NCBI GenBank assembly: GCA_017550685.1
Contig: JAFZOJ010000141.1
Coordinates: 1 to 64,000 of the forward strand
Length of the DNA: 64,000 bases
Reading direction: 5' to 3'
DNA from: Treponema sp.
Lineage (GTDB): Bacteria; Spirochaetota; Spirochaetia; Treponematales; Treponemataceae
A program made the position numbers and the translations under genes. Positions 16,318 through 26,171 of this stretch are shown here, piece by piece (position 1 is the first letter of the stretch; every line of letters begins with the position of its first letter). A model generated the notes under the pieces. That model ran no database searches, was not told the DNA's origin, and saw nothing but the letters and a program-made list of their open reading frames with translations.

Positions 16318-19300
16318 CTATAATTTTTCTTCCTTTTTATGCCTTAAGAAATACAGCCAGCAGGAAATTTTGTCTTCACTGACATTGAGCATCCGGCTGG
16401 CTGCTTTTTTGTAGCAGTCTTGCTGGCCGCGGTATTTTTCGGGGTTTATTTCTTTGTCGGATTTGTAATCAACAATTGTGTAGGTGCCGTCCGGGTTCTG
16501 GAAAATTAAATCTATGGAGCCGGTAAAAATGTAGCCGTCTAAGAACATGCGGAAGGCCCATTCGGCGCGGTAGAAGCTGCCGGTGGATTTACAGTTTTCG
16601 AGCTGCTGGCCCAGGTCGCTGGCGGCAAAGTTCTGGCACATGCTGCGGCATTCCTTCAAAACTGCAGAAAGTTTTTCAGGTGTTTCGTTCAGGTTTTTCA
16701 AAAGCTTTGGTTCCGGTTCAAACTTGTCGCACGGAATACCTTTGGCCTGGGCTTCTAAAAAGGCGTGAACGAGTGTTCCAAAATCTGCGGCACTAAAATC
16801 AACGCCCTGAAGAATATCGGTTGTGCCGTCCAGAGTACTTCCTGTGTCACCATCCTGAGCTGCCTCCGGAACATAATCTTTTTCGAGCGACGATGGGGTT
16901 TTTCTGTTGCTTACAGGCCATTCATATTTTACTGCGGGTTCGCCCTGGTACAACTGGCGGGCAAGATCGAGCTTTGCTTTTTCAGGTTCGCTGCTGTTTG
17001 TTGTATTCAAAAGCTCCTTCATCTCCTCGCGGGTAGCCGGTTCAATTTTGTGAAAGGCAAAAGGGCACTTAAACTGGCTGTCCGGAGTACAATAAAAGCG
17101 GACCATGTTTTCTATAAGGTGGAAGGAATCTTGTCTGGTGTCTGCGTCGGTTTCGGCTTCTTTCCAGCTGCCTACAATATGGACACTAAGCTGGGCTCTG
17201 GTTATGGCAACGTAAATCAACCGGCGGAATTCTGCAAGCTCTTCCTGCATGGCTCTTTGTTCCTGTCTCAGATAAAAGAAATTTTTGCTGCCGTCCACCG
17301 GTTTAATTGTAAGTCCGTTTTCTTTATCAAAATAAAATTGAGAATCCTTGGAGCGTTTGGAAACATCTGTGCAGCCGTAAACAAAAACAAATTCAAACTG
17401 CAGACCCTTGCTCTTGTGAATTGTCATGATGTTTACGGCATCGCCTTTTTCTATAGGGTAGGTTATTTCATCAATATTTATTTCTACATCATCTCCGAAC
17501 GAAGAAATTTCCCTGTCCTTAATCTGGCTCAGCTGATCTGCAAACCAGGCAATGCCTTTATCGTTCTGGTCTGTCTGACGGGCAAGCTCAAAAAGCATAT
17601 CAAACTGTTCGGCATAAAGGCTCTTGCGGTAACTGAGCATTGTTTCGTAACGGTAGCCGCAGTCGTTCCACAGAACTTCGAGCGTTTTTGTAAGCGGGCG
17701 GCTCAGTGTAAGGATTCGCTGTGTTTCATAAAAATTCCAGGCGCGGTTATATTTTTCCTTTTCACCTTCATCTGTCCATTGCTGCGGGTCTTCACCGGCA
17801 AGTACGGCTTCTACACTCTGTTCGCGAAGATTTGCAAACGGAGAAGCAAGATAACCTGCCTTGGAAATTTTATCCTGAGGATAAACGCACAGCTGAATAA
17901 AATTGTAGATGTCGTTTATAGGTCCGTCAGAAAAAATTGAAGTATTCATGTCCAGCGTGTACGGAATGTTAAACACATTGAACCATTTTATAAGATAGCG
18001 GCGGTCGGTGCGGCCACGGTCCAGAACGGCAAAGCTTGAGTATGGTATTGGCACATGATCTTTTACTGATTCTGTCCTGATGTGCGCAATTGTTTGTGCT
18101 ATTTCAATTGCAAGCTGGTCCTTTGTGCTAAAGTGAATATCCTTGTCCAGACTGGTTGTATCCAAAAGTTCTATTGTAAGGAGTTTTCTGATCTTGTCGT
18201 CCAGTTCTTCTTCGGGTACTTCCCGGCGTTTTTCGGGGTCGTATTGTACTGCCGGAACAAGATATTTGGCTTCGAATTTTCTTGTAGTTGTGTTGTCAAA
18301 AATCAAATTATGGTCGCCGAACACATGATTGAAAATGGCCAGAAGGCCGTTGGAAGAACGGTAATTATAGTTCATCTGCAAAAAGGCATCTTCGCCAAGC
18401 TCGTACTTGAGGTTGTTGAAAACCGAAACATCGGCACCGCGGAATTTGTAGATGGACTGCTTTTCGTCGCCAACGAAGAAGAGTTTTTGGCCGAACTGGG
18501 GCCCTTCGAGAGCCTCAGGGACCACATTCAGAGCCTCAGGGACCACATTCAGAAGAAACAGTAATTCTTTGTTCTTTGAGTTATTATCCTGGAACTCATC
18601 AATCATTATTTTTTCGTAGGCGGCCTGTTCGGTAAGTCTTATGTCTTCCTGCTCGTTCAATATTTTGAGTGCAAGCTCGGAAATATCTGCAAAGGTAAGG
18701 TTTCCTGTCCTGCGTTTTGACTCGTTTACAAGCGCGGTAAATTCATCAAACATAGAATACAGGTCGGTGGTGTCATCTATTTGGTTTATATATTTGCACA
18801 GAGAATCGATTACGACAAAAGAATCACGCAGCAGTTTTATGCATTCCTTGTATTCGTCAACGGCAGGCTTAACGTTTCCCGGCAGTTTGATTTTTTTAAG
18901 CTGGTCAGAGATATCTTTGATAACCGGAAGCTGTTCATAAATATCTTCAATTGCCTGAACTTCTTTCAGCCTGGCAGCGCGGCAAACTTCTATAAACTTT
19001 TGTGATTTAATGATGAATGCTATTCCAGGTGAAACTTCGGCCGCAGCTTCGTAGGCAGGAACCATCCTTGCAATAAGAGTTTTGAGCGCAGTAGTATCTT
19101 CCGGAATTTCTCCGTCAGGCGAGGCACAGATTAGTCCGTTCCAGTTATTCACAAGCACGGTTTTCTGGTCATTAAGTGTAGAAGAAAAATAGTCCGGAGG
19201 ATCTGCCAGTGTTGTGTATTGGCTTACCGCTTCGGCAAGAATATTGTAGGCAAAATCTTCGAGCCTTCCTGCGTCGGCATACTGCTGAACACAAAGCCGT

Positions 19301-19794
19301 TCTCTGTTTGAAAAAACATAGGGAAGTGCAAGCTTTTTTATATCTTCCAGAGCATCGCCTGCTCCTGCAGTAAAGTCCGGACGGATTCCGTAACGGTTGG
19401 CGGCCTGCTTTACAATTGAATTACAGTATGAGTCCAGTGTCTGAATGTGTGTTTCGGAAAATTCTTCAAGCGCGGTCTGGGCACGTTTTTTTTCTAAGGC
19501 CGGGGTCTGTGGATTTTCTGCAAAGAACAAAAGTGTTTTGTAGATTCGTTCGTACATTTCGCCGGCTGCTTTTTTTGTAAAAGTAAGCGTAAGGATTTGA
19601 GAAGCCCTTATTCCCTGTGACATTACAAGCCAGGCAAAGCGGGTTGCAAGTACCTGGGTTTTTCCCGAGCCCGCACCGGCTGCTACAATTGTGTTGCCTG
19701 TCCTGCAGCAGACGGCTCTCTGCTTGCTGTCCAGCTTTCTTTCAAGGAGGTCAAGATATGGATATGGGTTTTGTTCTAAAATCTGTTCACTCAT
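16318..19794 (-). CDS. addA: AddA/RexA-type helicase-nuclease subunit
   Basis: A 1158-residue ATP-dependent helicase-nuclease for processing double-strand breaks. UvrD-type motifs are present: GAGSGKT (40-46), TLTFTKKAA, MIDEFQDN, GDEKQSIYKFRGAD, NIMTIHKSKGLQF and YVAITRA. The C-terminal RecB-like nuclease has GSIDLIF ... YTIVDYKSDK. Its ATG overlaps the addB stop (ATGA), with GGAAGG upstream, so translation is coupled. Odd feature: LNVVPEA-LNVVPEA-LEGP sits between helicase motifs II and III and is encoded by a palindromic element plus a 21-bp duplication (18502-18552). The frame remains open, so the loop probably tolerates it. Confidence 0.95.
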   Translation of the reverse strand: MSEQILEQNPYPYLDLLERKLDSKQRAVCCRTGNTIVAAGAGSGKTQVLATRFAWLVMSQGIRASQILTLTFTKKAAGEMYERIYKTLLFFAENPQTPALEKKRAQTALEEFSETHIQTLDSYCNSIVKQAANRYGIRPDFTAGAGDALEDIKKLALPYVFSNRERLCVQQYADAGRLEDFAYNILAEAVSQYTTLADPPDYFSSTLNDQKTVLVNNWNGLICASPDGEIPEDTTALKTLIARMVPAYEAAAEVSPGIAFIIKSQKFIEVCRAARLKEVQAIEDIYEQLPVIKDISDQLKKIKLPGNVKPAVDEYKECIKLLRDSFVVIDSLCKYINQIDDTTDLYSMFDEFTALVNESKRRTGNLTFADISELALKILNEQEDIRLTEQAAYEKIMIDEFQDNNSKNKELLFLLNVVPEALNVVPEALEGPQFGQKLFFVGDEKQSIYKFRGADVSVFNNLKYELGEDAFLQMNYNYRSSNGLLAIFNHVFGDHNLIFDNTTTRKFEAKYLVPAVQYDPEKRREVPEEELDDKIRKLLTIELLDTTSLDKDIHFSTKDQLAIEIAQTIAHIRTESVKDHVPIPYSSFAVLDRGRTDRRYLIKWFNVFNIPYTLDMNTSIFSDGPINDIYNFIQLCVYPQDKISKAGYLASPFANLREQSVEAVLAGEDPQQWTDEGEKEKYNRAWNFYETQRILTLSRPLTKTLEVLWNDCGYRYETMLSYRKSLYAEQFDMLFELARQTDQNDKGIAWFADQLSQIKDREISSFGDDVEINIDEITYPIEKGDAVNIMTIHKSKGLQFEFVFVYGCTDVSKRSKDSQFYFDKENGLTIKPVDGSKNFFYLRQEQRAMQEELAEFRRLIYVAITRAQLSVHIVGSWKEAETDADTRQDSFHLIENMVRFYCTPDSQFKCPFAFHKIEPATREEMKELLNTTNSSEPEKAKLDLARQLYQGEPAVKYEWPVSNRKTPSSLEKDYVPEAAQDGDTGSTLDGTTDILQGVDFSAADFGTLVHAFLEAQAKGIPCDKFEPEPKLLKNLNETPEKLSAVLKECRSMCQNFAASDLGQQLENCKSTGSFYRAEWAFRMFLDGYIFTGSIDLIFQNPDGTYTIVDYKSDKEINPEKYRGQQDCYKKAASRMLNVSEDKISCWLYFLRHKKEEKL
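18502..18552. repeat. PEALEG element with 21-bp tandem duplication inside addA
   Basis: CCCTTCGAGAGCCTCAGGG (18502-18520) overlaps two perfect copies of a 21-bp unit beginning AGCCTCAGGGACC (18511-18531, 18532-18552). Read on the addA strand it gives LNVVPEA twice, then LEGP. The same core is at 50391-50409 and 55358-55381. Confidence 0.9.
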
Positions 19795-22700
19795 TTTGAC
19801 CTTCCTGCAATTGTATAATTAAAACGGCAGATTGATTTGTATTCACAGCCGCCGCAGTTTTCAAAGCTGTCTACCTGTTCCAGCGGATAATCTGCATTCT
19901 GAACGCATTTTGTAAACTGACCTGCATATTGTTCAAAGGCCTGAATTGTCGGCTCGTAATCTTCAATCTGTTTGCTCCTGCTTGCTTCGTCAACGACAAC
20001 AACATTTTTCTGAGACGACGAACCAAAATTGATTGCATAAAAGGCGGCAAGATTTATTTCCGTTACCTTTTCGTTTTCGCGCATAAGCGTTATGTACATA
20101 GGAATCTGAAAATCCTGCAGGGCTCCGTTTTCGTCAACTCGTGTTTCGTACTGCTTTGGCATGGCAGAAACCGTGTTTTTGTAATCTATGATTGTCCAGC
20201 CTGTAAGCTCGGGGTGGTCAGAGCCTGCCGTTAAGATACAGTCAATTTTTCCGGTGTAGTTCCAGTCACGTTTACTGTCATTTATTGAATAGGATTTTTC
20301 TACACCCTTAACCATGTAGCCGGCAAATTTTGTGCAGAACACCTTAAGGAAATCGATTATTGTTTTTGTGATTGCCGGTATCTGAGATTCCAGCATCCTG
20401 ATTGTAAGCGGGCTGTTATGAAAATCTTCTTTTGGATTATTGATGGCTTCCTGTGCAAGCTGTGAAATTAGCATGGAAAGTGCAGCCTGATTTTCAAGTA
20501 TACCATCTTCGTTTACTGCGGGCAGGGTAAGATTATTTTTCATAAGGTAGCGGCCATATAGCTCAAGCACCTTGTGATGAATGTTTCCCATGTCGTAGCG
20601 GCCGATCAGCGAGGTAGAAAGACTGTCCGGTTCAAGTCTGAGTACTGTAGAAAAAATCCATTTGCGCGGGCACGGAAAGAATTTTTTCATATCTGACTGA
20701 GACAATGTGATTTTAGAATTTGCCTTATCCGGGTTTTGCTGGTTGCGCTTTGTAATAAGAAAATCCTGAATTTTTTGCTGAAGTACTGCCGGGATTTTGT
20801 ACGGTACAGGTTCAAGGCAGCGGTCGCGGTTAAGGCTGTCCCACCAGGTGAATTGTTCTTGCTGGGCCTTCGAGAGCCTCAGGCACCCCAAACCTTCTGA
20901 GCCAGCAGAAGTCTCTGAGCCAGCAGAAGTCTCTGAGCCAGCAGAAGTCTCTGAGCCAACCGGGGTCCCTGAGCCAACCGGGGTCCCTGAGCCAACCGGG
21001 GTCCCTGAGCCAACCGGGGTCCCTGAGCCAACCGGGGTCCCTGAGGCGCTCGAAGGGTTTTTAAGAAACCAGCTCTTTTCACCCTGAACAAAATCACTTT
21101 TTTCCATCTCCTCCAGTACCGGCCTAAAATCACGCTCGCCCTTTGTCCGCAGATAGGTGTGCGCAATTGCAAAGCCTGCAAAGGTTTCTTCGGCACAGGA
21201 GAACATCGGGAGTTCGTCGTCAGTGCCATCAGCAATTCCCTTGGCATAAAGTCTAATGAATGCCCTGGAAGAATTAAACTGCTTGTCTTCGTCGGTAAGA
21301 TGGAGCAGGGTACGCTTACGTGCATTTAAGAACGAAAGTCTTTTAAATGGAAGTTCAAGGTTGTTCTGGCTTGAATCATTCACAAACTGATATTTAAAAT
21401 TTGCAGCCGCAGAAAGTTTGTACGGAAAAACCGAAAGACCTGTTGCCGTGCTCTGTGGAGTATAGGTTTTGCCAGCAAGCTCGTTTATAAAAAATTCATA
21501 AGGATTTTCTACTGTAAGATTCATCGGCTCGCAAAAGTCGCGTTCAACTGCAATGAGTGCATTAAGCTCGGTAATACAGCGGCTTATAATTTTGTCTGCC
21601 GTCTCTGAAAATTCGGACTCTTCCAGATAGCGTGTTTTAAAGCTCATCCAGGCCACGTGAATGGCGGCAAATGTATTGCTTTTGCAGATTGCAGTTATAT
21701 CCTTTTTGAGCTGGGTATAAAAAGTATATTCACGTTCATCATGATTTATCTGCGACAGTGCTTCCTTCCAGATGTCTACATGTTCACCGTCCGGCGTATC
21801 ATAGCCGCAGATACAGCGCAGCCTTTGACCTTCGCGTATAAGGTTTTCGCGGGCTTCTTTGTTGCCGTTCTTCCACGGAATATAATTGTCCAGCAAAAGA
21901 TGGCGCACACTCGCATAAGAAAAATCAGAATTATAGCAGTCAAGAATTTCATTAAAAATAATTCCGGCACAGTTTGAAGTAAGAGGAAAACCTGCACGGA
22001 TTACATAAGGCACACAGTAGGCGGTAAGCTCACGTTCAAGATAAGGGCGATAGGTTACTAGATCCGGTACGCTCAATGTAATGTCGGTCCAGTCTGCTTT
22101 TCCCTGGTCCACAAGCTTTCTCATTGCAAGGATTGTCATGCGAAGTTCACGGCGGGAATCTGAATATTTTATGCATTGCGGGTGCGGAGTAGTTTCCTGT
22201 TCCTGAGACATCATTACAAGAGTGATGTCAGGGCAGCCTTCAAAAACTTCTATATAATCTGCAAAATCTTCCAGAATCTCAGGATAAATAATCAGGATTT
22301 TTTTACCGCTGCCTGAAAAGTCCGGAGTAACCCAGGCAGGTTCAAAAAAATTATTTTCATCAAGAAAAGCCTTGTAACGTTCATAAAGGGTTTTGTAATC
22401 CTGATCTTCATCATCCATCTGGACATCGTTGTTACTCATCATTTTGTTCCACAGGCTCAGGGAAGACAGCATCCTGCACATCCAGTCGGTAAACGAAGCG
22501 GCAGAATCTGCAAAATCAGGATTAATTATCTTTTTGAAAAAATGCTCCTGTGCGTTTTTCTGGATCAGGTTCCTTACAAAGATTTTCCTCAAAAGCGAAG
22601 GAACGGGAGACTTGCCCGGTTCGGAGGCGCTTACATAGCTTCCTTTAAATTTATCCCACGAGACAAAACGTTCCAGCGGCACTGCAGACACACCGGACTC

Positions 22701-22841
22701 TTCTGAATGCACGACGCACCAGTCAATCCAGGAATTCATCACAACATCAGTAGAAAAAACAAAAATATAATTCCGGTCGGCCAGGTAAGTCTTGAAAATG
22801 CCTGAAATGTCTTTGGGATCTGCAAAAACGCATTTTTTCAT
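19791..22841 (-). CDS. addB: AddB-like PD-(D/E)XK nuclease subunit
   Basis: A 1016-residue partner of AddA with an inactive-helicase-like N-terminal region. Its C-terminal nuclease has GKIDCILTAG and GWTIIDYKNT (D ... D-x-K). One cysteine in FFPCPRKWIF and three in CGGCEYKSICRFN fit the [4Fe-4S] staple of AddB nucleases. ATG at 22841 was chosen for the normal start (MKKCVFADP); it has no ribosome-binding site but TATAAT 7 nt upstream, so the mRNA is probably leaderless. Around residues 595-660 lies a low-complexity tract of GSGTPV and AGSETS hexapeptides from DNA tandem repeats. It falls just before the nuclease and probably forms a flexible linker. Confidence 0.92.
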   Translation of the reverse strand: MKKCVFADPKDISGIFKTYLADRNYIFVFSTDVVMNSWIDWCVVHSEESGVSAVPLERFVSWDKFKGSYVSASEPGKSPVPSLLRKIFVRNLIQKNAQEHFFKKIINPDFADSAASFTDWMCRMLSSLSLWNKMMSNNDVQMDDEDQDYKTLYERYKAFLDENNFFEPAWVTPDFSGSGKKILIIYPEILEDFADYIEVFEGCPDITLVMMSQEQETTPHPQCIKYSDSRRELRMTILAMRKLVDQGKADWTDITLSVPDLVTYRPYLERELTAYCVPYVIRAGFPLTSNCAGIIFNEILDCYNSDFSYASVRHLLLDNYIPWKNGNKEARENLIREGQRLRCICGYDTPDGEHVDIWKEALSQINHDEREYTFYTQLKKDITAICKSNTFAAIHVAWMSFKTRYLEESEFSETADKIISRCITELNALIAVERDFCEPMNLTVENPYEFFINELAGKTYTPQSTATGLSVFPYKLSAAANFKYQFVNDSSQNNLELPFKRLSFLNARKRTLLHLTDEDKQFNSSRAFIRLYAKGIADGTDDELPMFSCAEETFAGFAIAHTYLRTKGERDFRPVLEEMEKSDFVQGEKSWFLKNPSSASGTPVGSGTPVGSGTPVGSGTPVGSGTPVGSETSAGSETSAGSETSAGSEGLGCLRLSKAQQEQFTWWDSLNRDRCLEPVPYKIPAVLQQKIQDFLITKRNQQNPDKANSKITLSQSDMKKFFPCPRKWIFSTVLRLEPDSLSTSLIGRYDMGNIHHKVLELYGRYLMKNNLTLPAVNEDGILENQAALSMLISQLAQEAINNPKEDFHNSPLTIRMLESQIPAITKTIIDFLKVFCTKFAGYMVKGVEKSYSINDSKRDWNYTGKIDCILTAGSDHPELTGWTIIDYKNTVSAMPKQYETRVDENGALQDFQIPMYITLMRENEKVTEINLAAFYAINFGSSSQKNVVVVDEASRSKQIEDYEPTIQAFEQYAGQFTKCVQNADYPLEQVDSFENCGGCEYKSICRFNYTIAGRSK
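20867..21057. repeat. 18-bp tandem repeats framed by split PEALEG element inside addB
   Basis: CCTTCGAGAGCCTCAGG on the left and CCCTGAGGCGCTCGAAGGG on the right frame two arrays: three copies of an 18-bp unit TCTGAGCCAGCAGAAGTC and then five copies of CTGAGCCAACCGGGGTCC. All units keep the frame (18 bp, six codons). The units begin with the CTGAG of the element, as if the arrays grew from it. Confidence 0.9.
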
Positions 22842-22848
22842 GCTTTCT

Positions 22849-22854
22849 ATTATA
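22849..22854 (-). promoter_or_regulatory. -10 box of addB, leaderless
   Basis: TATAAT on the minus strand, 7 nt before the addB ATG. A weak -35 (TTACAC) lies 16 bp upstream. Confidence 0.6.
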
Positions 22855-22887
22855 ACATTGAAAATATTTAGTGTAACCAAAAAAAGA

Positions 22888-22916
22888 TTGATTTTTTTAA
22901 TAAAATGTATGATAAT
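22888..22916 (+). promoter_or_regulatory. Promoter of the FecR-like gene
   Basis: TTGATT, 17-bp spacer, GATAAT (22911-22916), then a GAGAGGAG ribosome-binding site and ATG at 22941. Confidence 0.65.
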
Positions 22917-22940
22917 GTACTATACGAGAGGAGATTTCCT

Positions 22941-23357
22941 ATGAAAAAGCTTTTTACTTTATTAATGGTTTTGTTCGTTGGAACAATGTTGTATGCAGCT
23001 GCAGGTTCTTATGTAGTTGAATCGGTTACAGGAAACGTTACTTATGAATCGGCTCCTGGCAAATTCGAAAAGGTTAAAGTAGGACAGGAATTGTCTGCTT
23101 CTACTGTTCTTAATACTGGACTTAACTCAAGCGTAGTTGTTAATTATGATGGAAAAACAATTACAATTAAGGCAAAACAGAAGGGAACTGTAGAATCACT
23201 TTATGTTGCTGCAGCACCTGCAAAGGGTGGTCTTAAGAGACAGTCTTCAATTGCTAAGGCTGACGCAGTAGACAGTGCTGACGGAAAGAGCAAGGGAGTT
23301 GCAACAGCTTCTTCACGCGCTTCTGAAGCAAAAGAAGATTATACTTGGGACGAGTAA
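22941..23357 (+). CDS. Secreted FecR-like protein
   Basis: A 138-residue protein with a signal peptide (MKKLFTLLMVLFVGTMLYAAA). SYVVESVTGNVTYES, FEKVKVGQELSASTVLNTGLNSSVVVNYDGKTITIK is the FecR-type beta fold found in periplasmic sensors. The C-terminal third is Ala/Ser/Lys-rich and disordered. ATG at 22941 has AGGAG 7 nt upstream. A strong terminator closes the gene, so it is transcribed alone, although it precedes a CHASE2 cyclase gene. I recall the same order of a small FecR-like protein and an adenylate cyclase from other treponemes. The ligand is unknown. Confidence 0.8.
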   Translation: MKKLFTLLMVLFVGTMLYAAAGSYVVESVTGNVTYESAPGKFEKVKVGQELSASTVLNTGLNSSVVVNYDGKTITIKAKQKGTVESLYVAAAPAKGGLKRQSSIAKADAVDSADGKSKGVATASSRASEAKEDYTWDE

Positions 23358-23376
23358 TAATCTGATTGTTGGAAAA

Positions 23377-23408
23377 GCCTGCAATCTTTAAGGATTGCGG
23401 GCTTTTTT
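23377..23408 (+). terminator. Rho-independent terminator after the FecR-like gene
   Basis: GCCTGCAATC-TTTAAG-GATTGCGGGC (one G-U pair) followed by six T. Confidence 0.92.
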
Positions 23409-23421
23409 GTTTAAAGCCAAT

Positions 23422-23450
23422 TTCATTGCCGGATCCAAACCGGTAATCTT
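23422..23450. repeat. Degenerate short palindromic repeat
   Basis: TTCATTGCCGG-ATCCAAA-CCGGTAATCTT, a decayed relative of the GGGCTTGACCC-core units (compare 13033-13113). It lies directly before the -10 box of the CHASE2 cyclase gene. Confidence 0.6.
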
Positions 23451-23459
23451 ATAATCCTT

Positions 23460-26171
23460 ATGAAAAAATTACTTATATCTTTACTTATTCCAATCATTTC
23501 AGTTGCAATCTGTTCACTTTTGATGTTTTCATCTTTAGACAACAAGGTTGCAGATTTTTTCCAGCGTCCGCTTAAGTCCACAGAGGAAAGCAAAGAAGTT
23601 ATCATGATAAACGTTGATGATGATGCTGTTTCCAGTATTGGAACCTGGCCTTTTTCACGCGATGTTTATTCACAGATGCTTGCAAACCTTAAGGAACTTG
23701 GTGCCCGTTCGGTTGTATTCGATTTGAGCTTCCTGGACAAGAGTCAGGCTCAGGTTGATGAAACTTATGTACGCGACACACTGCCTGGTTATGTAAACGA
23801 CTATTTCTCTTTCCTGAATGAAACTGCCGCAGATTCTCTTACTGCAGTTGCTGACGGAGATGCAGACTTAGACGAAGCCTATGACTACTACGATGCAGAA
23901 TCAAAAAAATATGCCCTGCAGCTTAATACTGCAATTTCGCACGCTATTACTCCTGTAGATGATATTCTTGCTTCTTCGCTCAATGAGTTTGGCAACGCTT
24001 ATCTTACACTTACTTTTGATGACAGTATTGAACCTTCCATGAAAGAAAAAGTTTTTATGGAAAACTATATTGCACTTAAAAATGTATCTGCCCAGAATGA
24101 TACAATCACAAAGGAATATGCCGGTGTTCAGCCAGCACTTTACGATTTTATCACTCAGGCTAAATCTGCAGGTTTTGTAAACGCAGACCCGGATAAAGAC
24201 GGATATCTCCGCCGCATGCACCTGGTTGTAAAATACAAGGGAAAATATTATGCACAGCTGGTATTCCGTCCAATTCTTGATATGCTCGGAAACCCTCCTG
24301 TAGAAATTACAGATAAATATATTAAGGCTGGCAAGCTTACAATTCCACGTTCAGAAGACGGAACTGTACTTGTAAAATATCCTAAGAGCCTTTATATCGA
24401 TTACAATGCTATTTCTCTGGCAAACATATACTTCCTTTCTACAATGGAAAATACCTTTGTTACAAACCTCCGCATCATGGCAGAAAGCGGCTTCTTTGAT
24501 GATCTTGATTCAGAAGAGAATCCGTACGAACTTTATGATACTGCCGAATATATCCGCGGTGAGCTTGTGAACGGAGAATCTGCCGAAGAAGGCATTACTT
24601 ATGATGAATTCCTGCGCCTCCGCCAGGCCTACTTTAAGGCTGCCAAGGCATTCCTTACAGACAACAACGAAGCTTACTTTATTTCACTTTACGAAGGTGA
24701 TGAAGAAAGCCAGGACTTTATTCATGAGCTGTTTAAGGAAACAACAACTGCCTTTAACAAGTTCATGGAATCTCATGACAAATGCGAAAACAAGGTTAAG
24801 AATGCAATGTGTATCGTTGGTACAAATGCTTCAAGTACAACCGATTATGGTTTGAATCAGTACGAAGAGCATTATCCAAACCCTGGTGTACACTACGTAA
24901 TTGCAAACCAGATTCTTTCTCAGGACTTTGTTGATGATTCTCCATTCTGGATTTCTATTATCATTGCCCTGGTTATGTGTCTTGCTTACAGCCTTGTAAC
25001 ATTCAGAATTAAGAGAACTACACCTCAGATTCTTATTGGAATTGCTGCGGTTATTTTGACCGGCGGTGCACTCTTGTTATACTTTATCCTTACAAAGCAG
25101 TATATCGGAGCTGTTATTCCGGTTGTTTCCGTATTTGTTTCTTTTGTTGCTACAACAGTTGCAGGCTTTATTACTGCCAACCACGACAAGAAATTTATTA
25201 CAAACGCTTTCAGCCAGTGTCTTTCTAAGGAAGTAGTAAACGAAATCGTTGCAAATCCTTCTTCTTTCAAACTTGGTGGACAGCGTCTCGAAATGACTGC
25301 CATGTTTACCGATATCCAGAAGTTCTCCGGCTTTAGTGAACTGCTTACTGCCGGTCAGCTCGTAGCCTTGCTCAACTACTACCTTACCAAGATGTCTGAC
25401 ATTATTATGGAAGAACGCGGTACTGTAGATAAATACGAAGGAGACGCTATTATTGCTCTTGTTGGTGCACCTGTTCAGATGTATGACCATGCTCAGCGTG
25501 CCTGTGCTGCTGCCATTAAGATGAAGGCTGCAGAAGCAGTAATGAATAAGGAAATTGAAGACATTGCTGCTCAGGAAAAACCTGCAGACATGGAAGATGA
25601 ACTTTACAATGCATTCAAGATTATGGTTACTAATAAGCGCCGTCTGTTTACACGTATCGGTTTGAACTCCGGTGAAATGATTGCGGGTTACATGGGTTCT
25701 GAAAACAAGAAGAACTACACTATGATGGGTAACAACGTAAACCTTGCAAGCCGTCTTGAAGGTGTAAACAAGCAGTACAGCACCGGCGGTATTATGATCA
25801 GTGCCGCAACACGTGATCTTATCGGTGACCGCTTTGTTGTACGAAGCCTTGACCGTGTACGCGTAGTAAACGTAAATACTCCAATCCGTCTTTATGAGCT
25901 TATCTGTGAACGCGAGGATGCAGACGAAAAGCTTCTTACATATTATGAGTGCTGGGAAAAAGCTCTTGCCAACTTTGAATCAAAGCAGTATGACAAGGCT
26001 CTTGCTCAGTTCAAGAAGCTGTACGAAGCAAAACCAAGCGACAATGTAGCTGCATACTATATCAAGATAACAGAGAAATTCTTTATCAATGGTAAGTATC
26101 CTACAGAACAGGATGACGTGGGAGTTGCTTATAATCCGGAAGATGGCGTATTCAAGCTTCTTCAGAAGTAG
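23460..26171 (+). CDS. CHASE2-domain class III adenylate/guanylate cyclase
   Basis: A 903-residue membrane sensor making a cyclic nucleotide. The order is: a TM near the N-terminus; an extracytoplasmic CHASE2 domain (about 35-480, with VIMINVDDDAVSSIGTWPFSRDVY); three TM segments (about 495-570); a cyclase domain (about 600-820); a TPR-like tail. Metal-binding D618 and D662, purine-recognition K658, and transition-state N761 and R765 are present. The second purine-recognition position, usually Asp or Thr, is N758 (GNNVNLASR), so substrate is uncertain though ATP is likelier. No ribosome-binding site; TATAAT ends 4 nt before the ATG. Its 3' end overlaps uvrC by 20 bp, tail to tail. Confidence 0.93.
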   Translation: MKKLLISLLIPIISVAICSLLMFSSLDNKVADFFQRPLKSTEESKEVIMINVDDDAVSSIGTWPFSRDVYSQMLANLKELGARSVVFDLSFLDKSQAQVDETYVRDTLPGYVNDYFSFLNETAADSLTAVADGDADLDEAYDYYDAESKKYALQLNTAISHAITPVDDILASSLNEFGNAYLTLTFDDSIEPSMKEKVFMENYIALKNVSAQNDTITKEYAGVQPALYDFITQAKSAGFVNADPDKDGYLRRMHLVVKYKGKYYAQLVFRPILDMLGNPPVEITDKYIKAGKLTIPRSEDGTVLVKYPKSLYIDYNAISLANIYFLSTMENTFVTNLRIMAESGFFDDLDSEENPYELYDTAEYIRGELVNGESAEEGITYDEFLRLRQAYFKAAKAFLTDNNEAYFISLYEGDEESQDFIHELFKETTTAFNKFMESHDKCENKVKNAMCIVGTNASSTTDYGLNQYEEHYPNPGVHYVIANQILSQDFVDDSPFWISIIIALVMCLAYSLVTFRIKRTTPQILIGIAAVILTGGALLLYFILTKQYIGAVIPVVSVFVSFVATTVAGFITANHDKKFITNAFSQCLSKEVVNEIVANPSSFKLGGQRLEMTAMFTDIQKFSGFSELLTAGQLVALLNYYLTKMSDIIMEERGTVDKYEGDAIIALVGAPVQMYDHAQRACAAAIKMKAAEAVMNKEIEDIAAQEKPADMEDELYNAFKIMVTNKRRLFTRIGLNSGEMIAGYMGSENKKNYTMMGNNVNLASRLEGVNKQYSTGGIMISAATRDLIGDRFVVRSLDRVRVVNVNTPIRLYELICEREDADEKLLTYYECWEKALANFESKQYDKALAQFKKLYEAKPSDNVAAYYIKITEKFFINGKYPTEQDDVGVAYNPEDGVFKLLQK

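Noticed and set aside
16765-17940. A long open frame on the plus strand across addA
   Set aside because: It is antisense to the well-supported addA coding region, has no ribosome-binding site or homology and a shadow-like composition.
20867-21057. Regular 18-bp repeats resembling a small CRISPR array
   Set aside because: The units are contiguous without spacers, in frame inside addB, and no cas genes are present.
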